Source of the DNA: Chloroherpeton thalassium ATCC 35110 | Lineage (GTDB): Bacteria > Bacteroidota > Chlorobiia > Chlorobiales > Chloroherpetonaceae | DNA length: 64,000 bases | NCBI RefSeq assembly: GCF_000020525.1 | Contig: NC_011026.1 | Location: 620,001-684,000 of the forward strand | Direction of reading: 5' to 3' | Part shown: piece by piece, positions 46,927 to 56,292 of the stretch | Numbering within the stretch: the first letter of the stretch is position 1 | Layout of the letters: every line of letters begins with the position of its first letter | The notes under the pieces: generated by a model | Told to the model about the DNA's origin: nothing | Seen by the model: only the letters and a program-made list of their open reading frames with translations | Databases searched by the model: none | Program-made: the position numbers and the translations under genes

Positions 46927-48042
46927 TTAGCGTTTCCCAACAAACGCGATGATCTTTTCGCAGACAAAAGCCACTTCAGCTTCCGTTAGTTCCGTGTGCA
47001 TTGGCAATGAAAGCACGCGCTCAGCAACAGATTCGGCCACGGGAAGAGACCCTTTCGGATATTTTTCATCTGCAAATGCTGGCTGCAGATGCGTTGGCAC
47101 GGGATAATGCACCGCGCTTGGCACACCTTGTTCTTTGAGAAACTGCTGAAGCGCATCGCGCTGACCTGGATTTTCTACCAAAATGGTGTATTGATGATAA
47201 ATATGAGAGCCCGCTTTATCGCGCTGCGGCGTTTGCAAATTTGCATCGGCAAGAAACGCATCGTACCAAGCCGCCGCTTTTTGGCGCGCTGCGTTAAAGT
47301 CATTGAGATAGTTCAACTTTACTTTTAAAACGGCAGCTTGCAAAGTATCGAGTCGCGAGTTCAATCCCAGCACTTCGTGATGATACCGCAATTTTGAGCC
47401 ATGCTGCGCAATCATTTTCATTTTCTGATACAGCGCTTCATCGTTGGTGAAAATGCCGCCCGCATCGCCAAATGCGCCAAGATTTTTCGCAGGAAAAAAG
47501 CTCGTTGCGCTTGCATGACCAAAAGTGCCCAATTTCTTTTCACCATAAGATGCACCAAACGCCTGCGCGTTATCTTCAAGCACGAAAAGATGATGCTTGG
47601 CGGCAAAAGCCATAATAGCTGTCATGTTGCAGCCTTGCCCGTAAAGGTGAACCGGCAAAATAGCTTTGGTTTTTGGCGTAATGGCACTTTCAAGCTTGAG
47701 CGTATCGAGATTGAGCGTTTTCGGGTCGATATCCGCATAAATGGGCGTTGCGCCAACAAGCAGAATAGCTTCGATGGTTGCCGCAAAGGTAAACGGGGTG
47801 GTCAGCACTTCGTCGCCTGCTTGAATACCCAAACCACGCAAGGCCACGACCAGAGCATCCGTGCCGCTTGCACAGCCGATGGCGTATTTCACATCCAAGT
47901 AATCGGCAAGGGCGGCTTCCAACTCGCCGACTGTCGGGCCATTGATAAAAGCCGATGTCGCAAATACTTTTTCAAGCTCTGCATCAATTTCGGGCTTTAA
48001 CCGATTGTGCAAAGTAACGAGATCAACAAGTTTAATATCCAT
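46927..48042 (-). CDS. DegT/DnrJ/EryC1/StrS aminotransferase
   Basis: A 371-residue PLP enzyme. ASGTDALVVALRGLGI near residue 60, FTFAATIEAILLVGATPIYADID near 95, EDNAQAFGA near 155 with the conserved Asp, and FPAKNLGAFGDAGG near 185 with the PLP Lys. It probably aminates a sugar nucleotide or keto-sugar for surface glycans. It is downstream (48 bases) of a glycosyltransferase on the same strand. Exact substrate unknown. Confidence 0.92.
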   Translation of the reverse strand: MDIKLVDLVTLHNRLKPEIDAELEKVFATSAFINGPTVGELEAALADYLDVKYAIGCASGTDALVVALRGLGIQAGDEVLTTPFTFAATIEAILLVGATPIYADIDPKTLNLDTLKLESAITPKTKAILPVHLYGQGCNMTAIMAFAAKHHLFVLEDNAQAFGASYGEKKLGTFGHASATSFFPAKNLGAFGDAGGIFTNDEALYQKMKMIAQHGSKLRYHHEVLGLNSRLDTLQAAVLKVKLNYLNDFNAARQKAAAWYDAFLADANLQTPQRDKAGSHIYHQYTILVENPGQRDALQQFLKEQGVPSAVHYPVPTHLQPAFADEKYPKGSLPVAESVAERVLSLPMHTELTEAEVAFVCEKIIAFVGKR

Positions 48043-48090
48043 GATACGGCACGGTATGAAGTGAAGAGAAAACGAACTTATCGGCGTAAG

Positions 48091-49383
48091 TTAATCCAGC
48101 GAAACCTGTTCTTCAAATTCTTTTGCGAGCATTCCCGTTAGGACTTCTCGGTTGTATTTTTCCACGACGTCAGGCGCTGGAACGGGCAATTGATTTTTTT
48201 CCCAAAGAGCGGCTATTTCCAAAATTTTCTGCCCGATTTCCTCAATATTATCAGGCGAAGCCACCAACCCATTTGCTTCCAAAATAAAATTTCGAGATGC
48301 GCCTTGCGGCATGATGCCAAAGAGCGTTTTGCCGCAAGCCACATACTCAAAAATTTTCCCGCAGCTAATGGCATGATTATTTGGGACATTGCCTAACAAA
48401 GCCCAAAGCACATCGGCCTTCATGTTTTCATCAATTGTTTCGCGATGGTTTTTGTGACCACGCACCTCAACGATATCGCGCAAACCGAACGACTCAGCTT
48501 GCTTGATAAACTCTTTCTGACAAATGCCAACAAACCGCACCTCAATTTTCTCTTTGAGTTCAGGCCTTTTTTCAAGCGCGTATTTCAAACCTCTGAAAAA
48601 CGGTTTGGGCAAATTTTGATTGCGGAAAATACCGGAATGCACAAATCGCAGCTTTTTATCGCCTCGTGTAATGGCATTCATGGCGTTAAAGTCTGTTGGG
48701 TCGAATCCGTGAGGGATAATGGTGATGTCATAGTGCGTGAGTCGCTCGTAATATTTGCGCAAAAAAATTTCCTTGATCTCCCTATTCGGCGTAATGATTT
48801 TATCGGCGGAGCGAATCACGAGTTCCTCAAGCGTATTTTGGCGACGCTTATGGAACGGTGTTAAATAAAAATTTGAAGGATTTTCAACCCAAGGCTCACG
48901 AAAGTCAAGCACAATGGGAAGTTGATATTTTCGCCGCAGTTCTTCCGCGACCAGATGCGCCGTGTAGGGCGGCGCTGTTGAGAAAATGACTTTAATATCG
49001 GGATGCTTTTTAAAAATCTCATCCGCCATTAACAGCGCTGGCTTTTTCCAACTGATCTTTCCATCTGGAATGCGAAACACTTGGCTTATCATACTCATGG
49101 CGCGCTCGATAGACGCTGATGAGAGCTTGGCTTCCCGCTTTTTTTTGCCAATCGCATTCATGCGGGTGACCTTTTTGGTGCTTGTGCGAAACACCTCCAC
49201 CGCAAGCGGTTTTAGATCATCGACAAGGGTTTCGTCATAAGCATAATACGCATGAGGTTCGATGGTTAAAACGATGGGCTTCCAGCCATACTTTGGCAAG
49301 TATTTCACAAACTTTGCCGTTCGTTGCACACCGGAAATCCCCATTGGGGGAAAGTAATATGAAATAATTAAAGCTTTTTTCAA
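48091..49383 (-). CDS. glycosyltransferase family 4
   Basis: A 430-residue GT-B protein. The start KALIISYYFPPMGISGVQRTAKFVKYL is the usual GT4 acceptor-domain beginning. IFSTAPPYTAHLVAEELRRKY near residue 135 and a C-terminal donor domain (ISCGKIFEYVACGKTLFGI) follow. It is intact, in contrast to the two broken glycosyltransferases at 13-16 kb. Its pairing with a DegT aminotransferase suggests assembly of an amino-sugar glycan. Confidence 0.88.
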   Translation of the reverse strand: MKKALIISYYFPPMGISGVQRTAKFVKYLPKYGWKPIVLTIEPHAYYAYDETLVDDLKPLAVEVFRTSTKKVTRMNAIGKKKREAKLSSASIERAMSMISQVFRIPDGKISWKKPALLMADEIFKKHPDIKVIFSTAPPYTAHLVAEELRRKYQLPIVLDFREPWVENPSNFYLTPFHKRRQNTLEELVIRSADKIITPNREIKEIFLRKYYERLTHYDITIIPHGFDPTDFNAMNAITRGDKKLRFVHSGIFRNQNLPKPFFRGLKYALEKRPELKEKIEVRFVGICQKEFIKQAESFGLRDIVEVRGHKNHRETIDENMKADVLWALLGNVPNNHAISCGKIFEYVACGKTLFGIMPQGASRNFILEANGLVASPDNIEEIGQKILEIAALWEKNQLPVPAPDVVEKYNREVLTGMLAKEFEEQVSLD

Positions 49384-49743
49384 TGTACACTCGTCTGAGA
49401 CATGCGTTTTTGATGGACGTCATCGAAGCCTGAAGATTTCATTCGTTCTTACACAACAAGAACGCCGGCTTTATCGTCACAATATACTGACTTTTTTTGA
49501 GCCATGAAGCCCTCATTCAAAGGAACTTTTTGCCCCACGCTGCGAAATTTTCAGCGCGCTGCCCGCAAGCTTTTTCTGACTTTCGCTACGCATTAAACCG
49601 CTTCGTTGACGCTCGAAATTAAATTTTTACAAGTTGCGACTTTTTTTGATTTAGGCGTTATCTTTATCGCAAAATTTGCCACCGTATGAAACGGTTAGGT
49701 TTCTACCAGGAATTTTTATTTCAAGTTAAAGGAGTTTGCAAAG
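49384..49743. other. divergent spacer before kdsA
   Basis: The spacer contains no supported gene. Near its right end, AAAGGAG (49728-49734) is a strong ribosome-binding site for the TTG start of kdsA. Promoters for both directions are expected. Confidence 0.6.
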
Positions 49744-50583
49744 TTGCGTACCGCTCAATTTGAAATTGCCGGCATTCCAGTCGGGACAAAGGAAAAGCTG
49801 CTTGTTTTTGCAGGCCCGTGTGTCGTTGAAAATCGGGAGATGCTTTTCTCAACAGCGGAAGGGCTCAAAAAGGCCGCTGAAACGATCGGCTTTGATTTGA
49901 TTTTCAAGGCATCTTATAAAAAAGCCAATCGCTCTTCGTCGGGTTCATTTACGGGAATCGGCGACGAGGCCGCGCTGGCATTGCTTGCAGAAGTGCGCCA
50001 AACCTTCGACTTGCCGATCGTCACCGATATTCATCATCCAGAAGAAGCTGCACTGGCGTCAAAGTTTGTGGACGTCTTGCAAATTCCCGCGTTTTTATGT
50101 CGCCAAACGGAGCTTTTGGAAGCTGCCGGAAAAACCGGACTTGCGGTTAATATTAAAAAAGGTCAGTTTATGGCGCCAGGTGATATGCGCTTGGCTGCGG
50201 AAAAAGTCGCGGCAACGGGGAATACAAAAATCTTGCTCACCGAACGCGGCACAAGCTTTGGCTATCACAACCTTGTGGTGGATTTTCGCGGGTTGCCGCA
50301 AATGTCGGCGCTTGGCTATCCGGTCATTTTTGACGCCACGCATAGCGTGCAACTTCCGAGCGCCGGTCAAGGCATTTCATCTGGCGAGCGCCAATATATT
50401 CAGCCGCTGGCTCGCGCTGCGGTGGCTGTGGGCGTTACAGGACTTTTCTTTGAAGTGCATCCCACGCCGGAAAAAGCGCTTTCTGATTCGGCCACACAGC
50501 TTCCGCTTTCCAAAGCAGAACCGCTGCTGCGCGAACTTCAAGAAATATTTGAGATAACAAAAAAAATTCAACCATTAATCTAA
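49744..50583 (+). CDS. kdsA: 3-deoxy-8-phosphooctulonate synthase
   Basis: A 279-residue TIM-barrel enzyme condensing PEP with arabinose 5-phosphate to Kdo-8-phosphate for lipopolysaccharide. [13 protein letters not shown] near residue 22 contains the metal Cys of the class II type, and [33 protein letters not shown] and [10 protein letters not shown] follow. The start is TTG, supported by AAAGGAG nine bases upstream. kdsC follows after 18 bases. Confidence 0.95.
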   Translation: MRTAQFEIAGIPVGTKEKLLVFAGPCVVENREMLFSTAEGLKKAAETIGFDLIFKASYKKANRSSSGSFTGIGDEAALALLAEVRQTFDLPIVTDIHHPEEAALASKFVDVLQIPAFLCRQTELLEAAGKTGLAVNIKKGQFMAPGDMRLAAEKVAATGNTKILLTERGTSFGYHNLVVDFRGLPQMSALGYPVIFDATHSVQLPSAGQGISSGERQYIQPLARAAVAVGVTGLFFEVHPTPEKALSDSATQLPLSKAEPLLRELQEIFEITKKIQPLI

Positions 50584-50601
50584 GACAGAGGATAGAGAAA
50601 A

Positions 50602-51153
50602 TTGGAAATATTCGGCGTTTCAGTTTCGTCAGAAGATCCGACTTCCCGCTTGCGGCAGCTGCTCGGCGAGATCAAGGTGATTATCTTTACAATCGACGGT
50701 GTTTTCACCGATGGCCAAATTAGTTATAGCGAATCCGGCGAGGAAGTTCGGACTTTTCATGCTCGCGACGGATTTGCTATTCAGGAAGCACTTGCAAAAG
50801 GCATGAACATTGCCGTGGTTTCCGAGCGCGAATCTAAAGCGGCTCGCAAACGCCTTGAAGAAATCGGCGTTACCGACATCACGATGGGCGTCAAAGATAA
50901 AATGCCGACCTACGAAGCCATCAAAGCGCGTTATGGCGTTAGCGACGCGGAATGCGTCTACATCGGCGACGATGTGATGGATCTTCCCTTGTTTGAGAAA
51001 GTCGGCGTATCCATTACGCCACTGAACGGCGTGGAATATCTTCGCAATCGGGTTTACTATGTTTCCGGCTACGAAGGCGGAAAAGGCTGCGTGCGCGATG
51101 TGATCGAAATGGTGCTCGCCATTCAAGGCAAATGGAAATACTACGAAATGTAG
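50602..51153 (+). CDS. kdsC: Kdo-8-phosphate phosphatase-like HAD protein lacking the nucleophile
   Basis: A 183-residue HAD-family protein of KdsC type. Motif I reads FTIDGVFTDG instead of FDxDGVxTDG: the nucleophilic Asp is Thr30 (codon ACA), while the acid/base Asp32 remains. Motif II SERES, the Lys of GVKDK and motif IV YIGDDVMDLP are intact. It starts at TTG 50602, with AGAGGATAGAG just upstream, and is coupled to kdsA, which argues for a Kdo role. Whether it is catalytically active is questionable, so another phosphatase may supply the step. Confidence 0.88.
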   Translation: MEIFGVSVSSEDPTSRLRQLLGEIKVIIFTIDGVFTDGQISYSESGEEVRTFHARDGFAIQEALAKGMNIAVVSERESKAARKRLEEIGVTDITMGVKDKMPTYEAIKARYGVSDAECVYIGDDVMDLPLFEKVGVSITPLNGVEYLRNRVYYVSGYEGGKGCVRDVIEMVLAIQGKWKYYEM

Positions 51154-51160
51154 ATTTTTA

Positions 51161-51215
51161 GGCAAATGCTTCCCCCGAAAAATCTAACTTCAAACAGGAA
51201 GCATTTGCCGCTTTT
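51161..51215 (+). terminator. kdsAC terminator
   Basis: GGCAAATGCTTCC (51161-51173) and GGAAGCATTTGCC (51197-51209) form a perfect 13-bp stem with a 23-base loop, followed by GCTTTTT. Confidence 0.8.
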
Positions 51216-51262
51216 TATGCCGCTCTACGCCGGAAATCTTTTCTCACTTTATCAGCAAAGCC

Positions 51263-51682
51263 ATGCCTGTTCCAAAAGAATATCAAAGTGCAACGGACGA
51301 TTTTTATAAATTTTTGGTCGACGCACGCGAAATTTCGGAATTGGGAAGCACCCACCAAACTTACACGATGGCTCAAGGCGTTTTGCAAACGTTTCGCCGC
51401 CGCTTGACCGTTAAAGAAGCGCTTCTTTTTGCAAGCGTGCTGCCGCCTATTTTGCGCGCCATTTTCATCGCAGACTGGAATATTGACGATCCCATCCGTC
51501 CATTCGAAGACCGCATCACGATGACTAAAGAGGTTCAATCTTTACGCAAAACGCATAATTTTGCACCCGAATCGTCTATTCGAACTGTGGCAAAAGCATT
51601 GAGAAAAAATGTAGATGAACTCGCGTTTGATAAAATTCTCGCAAAGTTGCCAGAAGGCGCAGTGGACTTCTGGACACCTTAA
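51263..51682 (+). CDS. DUF2267 domain protein
   Basis: A 139-residue helical protein. TYTMAQGVLQTFRRRLTVKEALLFASVLPPILRAIF is the DUF2267 core pattern, in which an amphipathic pair of helices is separated by LPP. No activity is known; the domain occurs alone and with stress-related domains. It is single, between the kdsAC terminator and the phosphodiesterase gene. Confidence 0.82.
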   Translation: MPVPKEYQSATDDFYKFLVDAREISELGSTHQTYTMAQGVLQTFRRRLTVKEALLFASVLPPILRAIFIADWNIDDPIRPFEDRITMTKEVQSLRKTHNFAPESSIRTVAKALRKNVDELAFDKILAKLPEGAVDFWTP

Positions 51683-51762
51683 TGCTCAGCTGCATGTTTC
51701 GTAAGCTTTGAAAATGCCCACGCTGATTTAAACACACTGAAAAGCAAACCAAACCAATCGCC

Positions 51763-52710
51763 ATGTTTGAAATCGATTTTTCTCTGCCAATTCTTTCACT
51801 GCTTACTGGCTCTGCGCTTCTTTTTGCGGGCTGCCATTCCGCGCCCAAATCAGAACTTCGCACGGATAAAAATTCACGACTTGCCACTTTTTTCGATATT
51901 CAAGGCCATCGCGGCGCGCGCGGCCTTTTGCCCGAAAACACAATTCCTGCATTTTTAAAAGCGTTAGAACTTGGCGTCACTACGCTGGAGCTTGATCTTG
52001 CCGTGAGCAACGATCGAAAACTGGTGGTGTCGCACGAACCTTGGTTTTCCAGCGAAATCTGCTCGAAACCCAATGGCGAACCGATTGCGCCAGCCGATGA
52101 GCGCGCGCACTTGATTTATCAGATGAACTACTCGGAAATTTCAGCGTATGACTGCGGCAGACGCGGTCATCCACGTTTTCCAACGCAGAAACCAATGCAA
52201 GTTTGCAAGCCGCTGTTTCAAGATGTGGTAAAAGCGGCGGAAGCGTATGTTCAAGAAAAAAATTTGCCGGCGATTTTCTACAATATCGAGACGAAATGTA
52301 CGCCCGAAGGCGACAATCGTTTGCATCCTGCACCAGCCGAATTTGTAGAAATTTTGCTTCGCGAAATTCGCCTGCTAAAAATTGAATCGCGCACGATTGT
52401 GCAATCGTTTGATGTCAGAACGCTTCAAGAAATGCGTCGGCTCGCACCGAACATTCGACTTGCGCTCCTGGTTGAAAACAACGACACCTTGGAGAAAAAT
52501 CTTGAGAAGCTTGGCTTCGTACCCGAAATTTATAGCCCTGATGCTGCACTTGTAAATGCGGCGCTTATCTCAGCGGCGCACGAAAAAAAGATGCTCGTGA
52601 TTCCTTGGACGGTTAATGAGCCAGACACCATGACACATCTTGCAGAGCTCGGCGCAGACGGCATCATTACGGATTATCCCGATCGTGCTCATTTTTTATT
52701 GGAAAAGTAG
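51763..52710 (+). CDS. glycerophosphodiester phosphodiesterase, lipoprotein-like
   Basis: A 315-residue [26 protein letters not shown] near residue 46 holds the catalytic His-Arg and the metal Glu, [20 protein letters not shown] the Glu/Asp pair and second His, and [13 protein letters not shown] is the C-terminal signature. The first 24 residues end in a lipobox, LFAGC, but the n-region is acidic (MFEIDF) and has no Lys or Arg, unusual for an export signal. It should hydrolyse glycerophosphodiesters in the periplasm. A long insertion near residues 90-150 (proline-rich, with two Cys) is characteristic of the bacterial GlpQ group. Confidence 0.88.
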   Translation: MFEIDFSLPILSLLTGSALLFAGCHSAPKSELRTDKNSRLATFFDIQGHRGARGLLPENTIPAFLKALELGVTTLELDLAVSNDRKLVVSHEPWFSSEICSKPNGEPIAPADERAHLIYQMNYSEISAYDCGRRGHPRFPTQKPMQVCKPLFQDVVKAAEAYVQEKNLPAIFYNIETKCTPEGDNRLHPAPAEFVEILLREIRLLKIESRTIVQSFDVRTLQEMRRLAPNIRLALLVENNDTLEKNLEKLGFVPEIYSPDAALVNAALISAAHEKKMLVIPWTVNEPDTMTHLAELGADGIITDYPDRAHFLLEK

Positions 52711-52778
52711 TTTTTTATGTCCAATTCCGTTTGATGGCCAACTTGCATCTAAAAATCCAGAAATGTTTATCTGCTAAC

Positions 52779-53315
52779 ATGAATCAACTTATGACAAAAA
52801 TCGCTTTTCAACAGATCTTAATCATCAGTATTTGCTTGCTAACCGTAACCGCGTGTACTTCCACCGTTCGCTATGCCACCAAATCATCGGCTACGCGCCC
52901 GTCCAGCGCCACGAGTTCTCAAAAAGCGCACCGTAGCGCGGCCACTACGAATACATCACAAAAAAAAGCCACTGCAACCGAGACCTCGTCGTCGCAAAAG
53001 CTTACACAAACCGAATCGGGAAAAATTCTTGGTGAAGGGGAAGCCTCCTATTACGCCAACAAATTTCATGGAAAAACAACGGCAAGCGGCGAGCCTTACG
53101 ACATGTACAGCTTCACTGCAGCACATCGGACGCTGCCGTTTGGAACGGTGCTGCGCGTGACCAACTTGGAAAATCAGAAAAGCGTGGTGGTTCGGGTGAC
53201 TGATCGCGGCCCATGGAAAGCGCACCGAATTATCGATTTATCATTCATGGCAGCCAAATCGCTCGATATGCTGGGATCGGGGACAGCACAAGTCCGCATC
53301 GAAAAATTGAATTAA
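52779..53315 (+). CDS. rlpA: RlpA-like lipoprotein
   Basis: A 178-residue protein from ATG 52779. The signal peptide has a lipobox TVTAC, Cys near residue 26. A low-complexity Ser/Thr/Lys/Ala stretch follows, and the C-terminal double-psi beta-barrel has [30 protein letters not shown] and VRVTDRGPW. RlpA-type proteins are outer-membrane lytic transglycosylases; the C-terminal SPOR domain of the E. coli protein is absent. An ATG at 52731 would add 16 residues, less likely. Confidence 0.88.
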   Translation: MNQLMTKIAFQQILIISICLLTVTACTSTVRYATKSSATRPSSATSSQKAHRSAATTNTSQKKATATETSSSQKLTQTESGKILGEGEASYYANKFHGKTTASGEPYDMYSFTAAHRTLPFGTVLRVTNLENQKSVVVRVTDRGPWKAHRIIDLSFMAAKSLDMLGSGTAQVRIEKLN

Positions 53316-53442
53316 GCAACATGTTCTGAGAAATGAAAAATTCGGATTTTTTTTCAAAATCATTTTGGATAATTCGATTTACACGCCTATATTTGCAGCT
53401 CACTTCGGATTTGAATGCCGTAAGTCATGTTTTTGAACATAA

Positions 53443-53514
53443 TCCACGATAGCTCAACGGTAGAGCATGCGGCTGTTAACCGCAGGGTTGCAGGTTCGAA
53501 TCCTGCTCGTGGAG
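53443..53514 (+). tRNA. tRNA-Asn (anticodon GTT)
   Basis: A full cloverleaf: acceptor TCCACGA (53443-53449) pairs with TCGTGGA (53507-53513), D arm GCTCAACGGTAGAGC, anticodon stem TGCGG/CCGCA with the loop CTGTTAA, and T arm GCAGG-TTCGAAT-CCTGC. The anticodon GTT reads AAC/AAT. CCA is not encoded. The D loop has the usual GG. Confidence 0.97.
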
Positions 53515-53517
53515 CAC

Positions 53518-53562
53518 AAAAAAAAGCCTGTAATTAAATTTTAGTTACAGGCTTTTTTTTAT
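53518..53562 (+). terminator. terminator after tRNA-Asn
   Basis: AAAAAGCCTGTAA and TTACAGGCTTTTT pair across a loop of about 11 bases, followed by eight T residues. It is nearly symmetric and directly follows the tRNA. Confidence 0.9.
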
Positions 53563-53696
53563 TCTCAATTTTTTGAACGCGAGAAAATCATCGGCTGCTT
53601 GCGACCTTCCTTCATTTATGCAAAAACACGGCTCATTTTTTGAGGAAGATTTGTTTTAACACAAACAATCCATTCGAATCTCCCCAAAAAAAAGCC

Positions 53697-54839
53697 TTAC
53701 GCCGATTTTGAAAAATCATAACGCCGGCCTTTCCAAAGCGCGCCTTTGCCGGTTTTAATCCAGCGCACGGAATTCACGGAGATGACCAAAAACATCAAAA
53801 TGGAAAGTCCGTGCAAAAACGACTCGCCAATCGAGAGTCGATAACGAACCGCTATAAGCCCGCGCATCAAAACACCCAAAATAATGTGCAACAAGGGCAG
53901 CCAAAACCACTCGATCGTGAAAAGCGAACTTATTAGCGCGTAGCCGAGAAAACCGAATGGCAATAGATACGCCGCGAAACTGATGATTCCGACCATTGAA
54001 ATGCCAAACAAACTATATCCCAAGCCGGCAAAAAGATTCTTAGAAAAACCGTGAATAATTTCCTCCAAATTTTGATACATCCGGCAGCGCACAGCCTCAA
54101 TGCCGCTGAAAACTACAGGCCGCCCGCCAGCTGATTTCACCGTTTTGCAGAGCCAAACATCTTCGACAAGCGCTTTTCGCACGGACTCGTGGCCACCAAT
54201 GTGCTCGTACATGTCGCGAGAAAACAGCATAAACTGCCCGTTCGCAAACGCAAACGCCGTATTCCGATTTTCCCAAACAAACTTTACGGGTAAGTAGCAG
54301 AGCACGCTGAAATGCACGAGCGGCACAATCACACGCTCCCAAAAAGATCCGAGCGTTTGGTCAGGAATCAGCGTGAGCAGGTCGGCGCGGCTCTGCTGAA
54401 ACGCGGCAACCGCGCGGCGCAGACTTTCAGGCGCGTGCCAAGTATCAGCGTCTGTGAAAAGCAGCAGGCTGCCTGTTGCCTGGCGCGAAAGCTGATGACA
54501 CGCCCAGCATTTTCCCAGCCAATTTTCGGGAAGCTGCGAGCCGTGGAGCACTTTCAACTTATTTGAATTTTTTGCCAGTGCCTGGAGCAAGTCGCCTGTA
54601 CCGTCGTCGGAATTGTCGTCCAAAACGATCAACTCAAAATTTGGATAGTCTTGCGCCAATAGTGATTGAACACACGATTCAATATTGCGCGCTTCATTTC
54701 GCGCCGGCACCAGAATGGAAACAAATGGAAAGGCCTTGGGAGAATGCGCCGGCAAACGCTCCACATCAAAAAGATTCTTGATAAGAATCCCCAAAAAAAC
54801 GAGTAAGCATCCCAGAATGAATAGTTGATATATCAACAT
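53697..54839 (-). CDS. membrane glycosyltransferase family 2
   Basis: A 380-residue protein with an N-terminal membrane helix, a GT2 catalytic domain (VSILVPARNEARNIESC near residue 42, VLDDNSDDGT near 75, LLFTDADTWH near 128 for the DxD site, then VEDVWLCKTVKSAG) and three or four C-terminal helices. The layout is like CrtQ carotenoid glycosyltransferase and the GSB chlorobactene glucosyltransferase CruC, so a carotenoid acceptor is possible. Similar proteins glycosylate hopanoids or other lipids. The acceptor is undecided. Confidence 0.82.
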   Translation of the reverse strand: MLIYQLFILGCLLVFLGILIKNLFDVERLPAHSPKAFPFVSILVPARNEARNIESCVQSLLAQDYPNFELIVLDDNSDDGTGDLLQALAKNSNKLKVLHGSQLPENWLGKCWACHQLSRQATGSLLLFTDADTWHAPESLRRAVAAFQQSRADLLTLIPDQTLGSFWERVIVPLVHFSVLCYLPVKFVWENRNTAFAFANGQFMLFSRDMYEHIGGHESVRKALVEDVWLCKTVKSAGGRPVVFSGIEAVRCRMYQNLEEIIHGFSKNLFAGLGYSLFGISMVGIISFAAYLLPFGFLGYALISSLFTIEWFWLPLLHIILGVLMRGLIAVRYRLSIGESFLHGLSILMFLVISVNSVRWIKTGKGALWKGRRYDFSKSA

Positions 54840-54859
54840 AAGCTCTCATCGATATAAAA

Positions 54860-54888
54860 AAGGCTTACTCCACAAGAGAGTAAGCCTT
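54860..54888 (-). terminator. terminator of the ArsA-like gene
   Basis: AAGGCTTACTC (54860-54870) pairs perfectly with GAGTAAGCCTT (54878-54888) around a 7-base loop. On the minus strand it continues TTTTTATATC. Confidence 0.85.
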
Positions 54889-54924
54889 GAAATATTAAAA
54901 TATAGATGGCTCGACGAAATGCTT

Positions 54925-56142
54925 TTAGACAGTTGCATGTGATTTTTTACCAACCTCAGAAGGCTGTTTGAAGTCGATGCAAAGCCATTTGTCAATGAAG
55001 CGAGCGTCGTCAGACTGCATACCAGCCAAGAAGATTGGCAAGGTAATGGTCTTTTGGTTGTCGCCAAGACGAACAGTCAAATCGTCACCTTGTTGCAAGA
55101 CTTTGATGTCCATACCGGTGTCAGCCAAGAATGGCAATTTCAGTCTGAGCTGGAAGCTGTGATCGCTCATCTTCTTAATTTCTACTGGATTTTCTCTAAA
55201 GAAGATTTGAGTTGGATCTTCTTCGCCATACACATGAGTCGACATTTTGCGAAGCATCTCTTGTCCGACCACTTCACCGGCAAACATCGGTGCTTTTGAA
55301 ATTGGAATGGGCTCAAAAGACTTTTCAATTTCGTCGACGTACTTATGCTGAATTTTTTTCCATTCGTTGAGGAAGCCGCTGTCTTCTGCTTCCGGCAGCA
55401 AACGGTTGATGGTGACGCGATCAACGGTGATGCCATAAAGGTTCAAGTAAGTCAATGCACGCATGGACTCTTTGATGACCATTTTCTCAGGGTTCATGAC
55501 CAAACGAACGGAGGTTTTCTTATTGTCCGCAAGAATATCGATGATCCCATCGGTTGCAGAAAAGAGGTTTTCAACGGCTTCAAAAACCTCGGAAGGAGCA
55601 ACCATTTTATCGATCTTGTTGGACATTTTGGACATTGGGCGAATCAAAGGTTTTACCGCATATTTTTCAATATTGCGAATTAATTTGAGCACCCATCCAA
55701 AAGTTTCCGGCAAGGAAAGCAAGCGAAGGGTTTCGCCTGTTGGTGCACAGTCTACTACCAGCAAGTCATACTCACTTGAGTTATTATACTGCTTGATATA
55801 GGAGAGAGAAAAGAGCTCTTCCATACCGGGCAGTATACCGATTTCCTCCGCATAGACGTCATCGATGCCTTTGTTGTGCATCAAATCTGCGAAATGGGCA
55901 CGTACAACTTCCCAATTGTGGTTCAAATCGTTATATACGCTAACTTCTTGACCCCATAAATTATCGGCAACTTTTATTGGTGACGGACCAAGTTCTACAT
56001 CCAAAGAATCTCCAAGGCTATGTGCAGGGTCAGTTGACATGATCAAGGTTTTATATCCCATTTCCGCGGCTTTCAAAGCCGTGCTTGCCGCAACCGAGGT
56101 TTTACCTACCCCACCTTTGCCTGTAAAAACAATAATTCTCAT
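54925..56142 (-). CDS. ArsA/Get3-like ATPase
   Basis: A 405-residue SIMIBI-class ATPase. The deviant Walker [10 protein letters not shown] is at residues 8-16, DPAHSLGDS near 38, and [18 protein letters not shown] near 130. The C-terminal 100 residues look like the small HSP20-type domain found at the end of ArsA proteins of phototrophs. There is a single ATPase domain, not the tandem E. coli ArsA form, and no arsenical resistance gene is nearby. The arsenite-binding Cys of E. coli ArsA are not obvious, and this group may insert or chaperone membrane proteins. Confidence 0.9.
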   Translation of the reverse strand: MRIIVFTGKGGVGKTSVAASTALKAAEMGYKTLIMSTDPAHSLGDSLDVELGPSPIKVADNLWGQEVSVYNDLNHNWEVVRAHFADLMHNKGIDDVYAEEIGILPGMEELFSLSYIKQYNNSSEYDLLVVDCAPTGETLRLLSLPETFGWVLKLIRNIEKYAVKPLIRPMSKMSNKIDKMVAPSEVFEAVENLFSATDGIIDILADNKKTSVRLVMNPEKMVIKESMRALTYLNLYGITVDRVTINRLLPEAEDSGFLNEWKKIQHKYVDEIEKSFEPIPISKAPMFAGEVVGQEMLRKMSTHVYGEEDPTQIFFRENPVEIKKMSDHSFQLRLKLPFLADTGMDIKVLQQGDDLTVRLGDNQKTITLPIFLAGMQSDDARFIDKWLCIDFKQPSEVGKKSHATV

Positions 56143-56239
56143 AACTTGACGACGTCCTTTCTCTGAAAAAGAGGAACTGTTGAAAATATAAGTGACTATT
56201 AAATTTTGAACCGCAGAATTTAAAGAATCTTACTTAACA

Positions 56240-56282
56240 AAAAAAAACACTTTTTTAAGGAACGCTGCCATTAAAAAAAGTG
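56240..56282 (-). terminator. terminator of the moaB-like gene
   Basis: On the minus strand CACTTTTTTTAA (near 56271-56282) pairs with TTAAAAAAGTG (56248-56258) across a 12-base loop, followed by nine T residues. Confidence 0.75.
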
Positions 56283-56292
56283 CCTACGAGCA

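Noticed and set aside
47401-48000. 199-codon plus-strand frame opposite the DegT aminotransferase
   Set aside because: Shadow frame, no motif, and the opposite strand has a complete, conserved enzyme.
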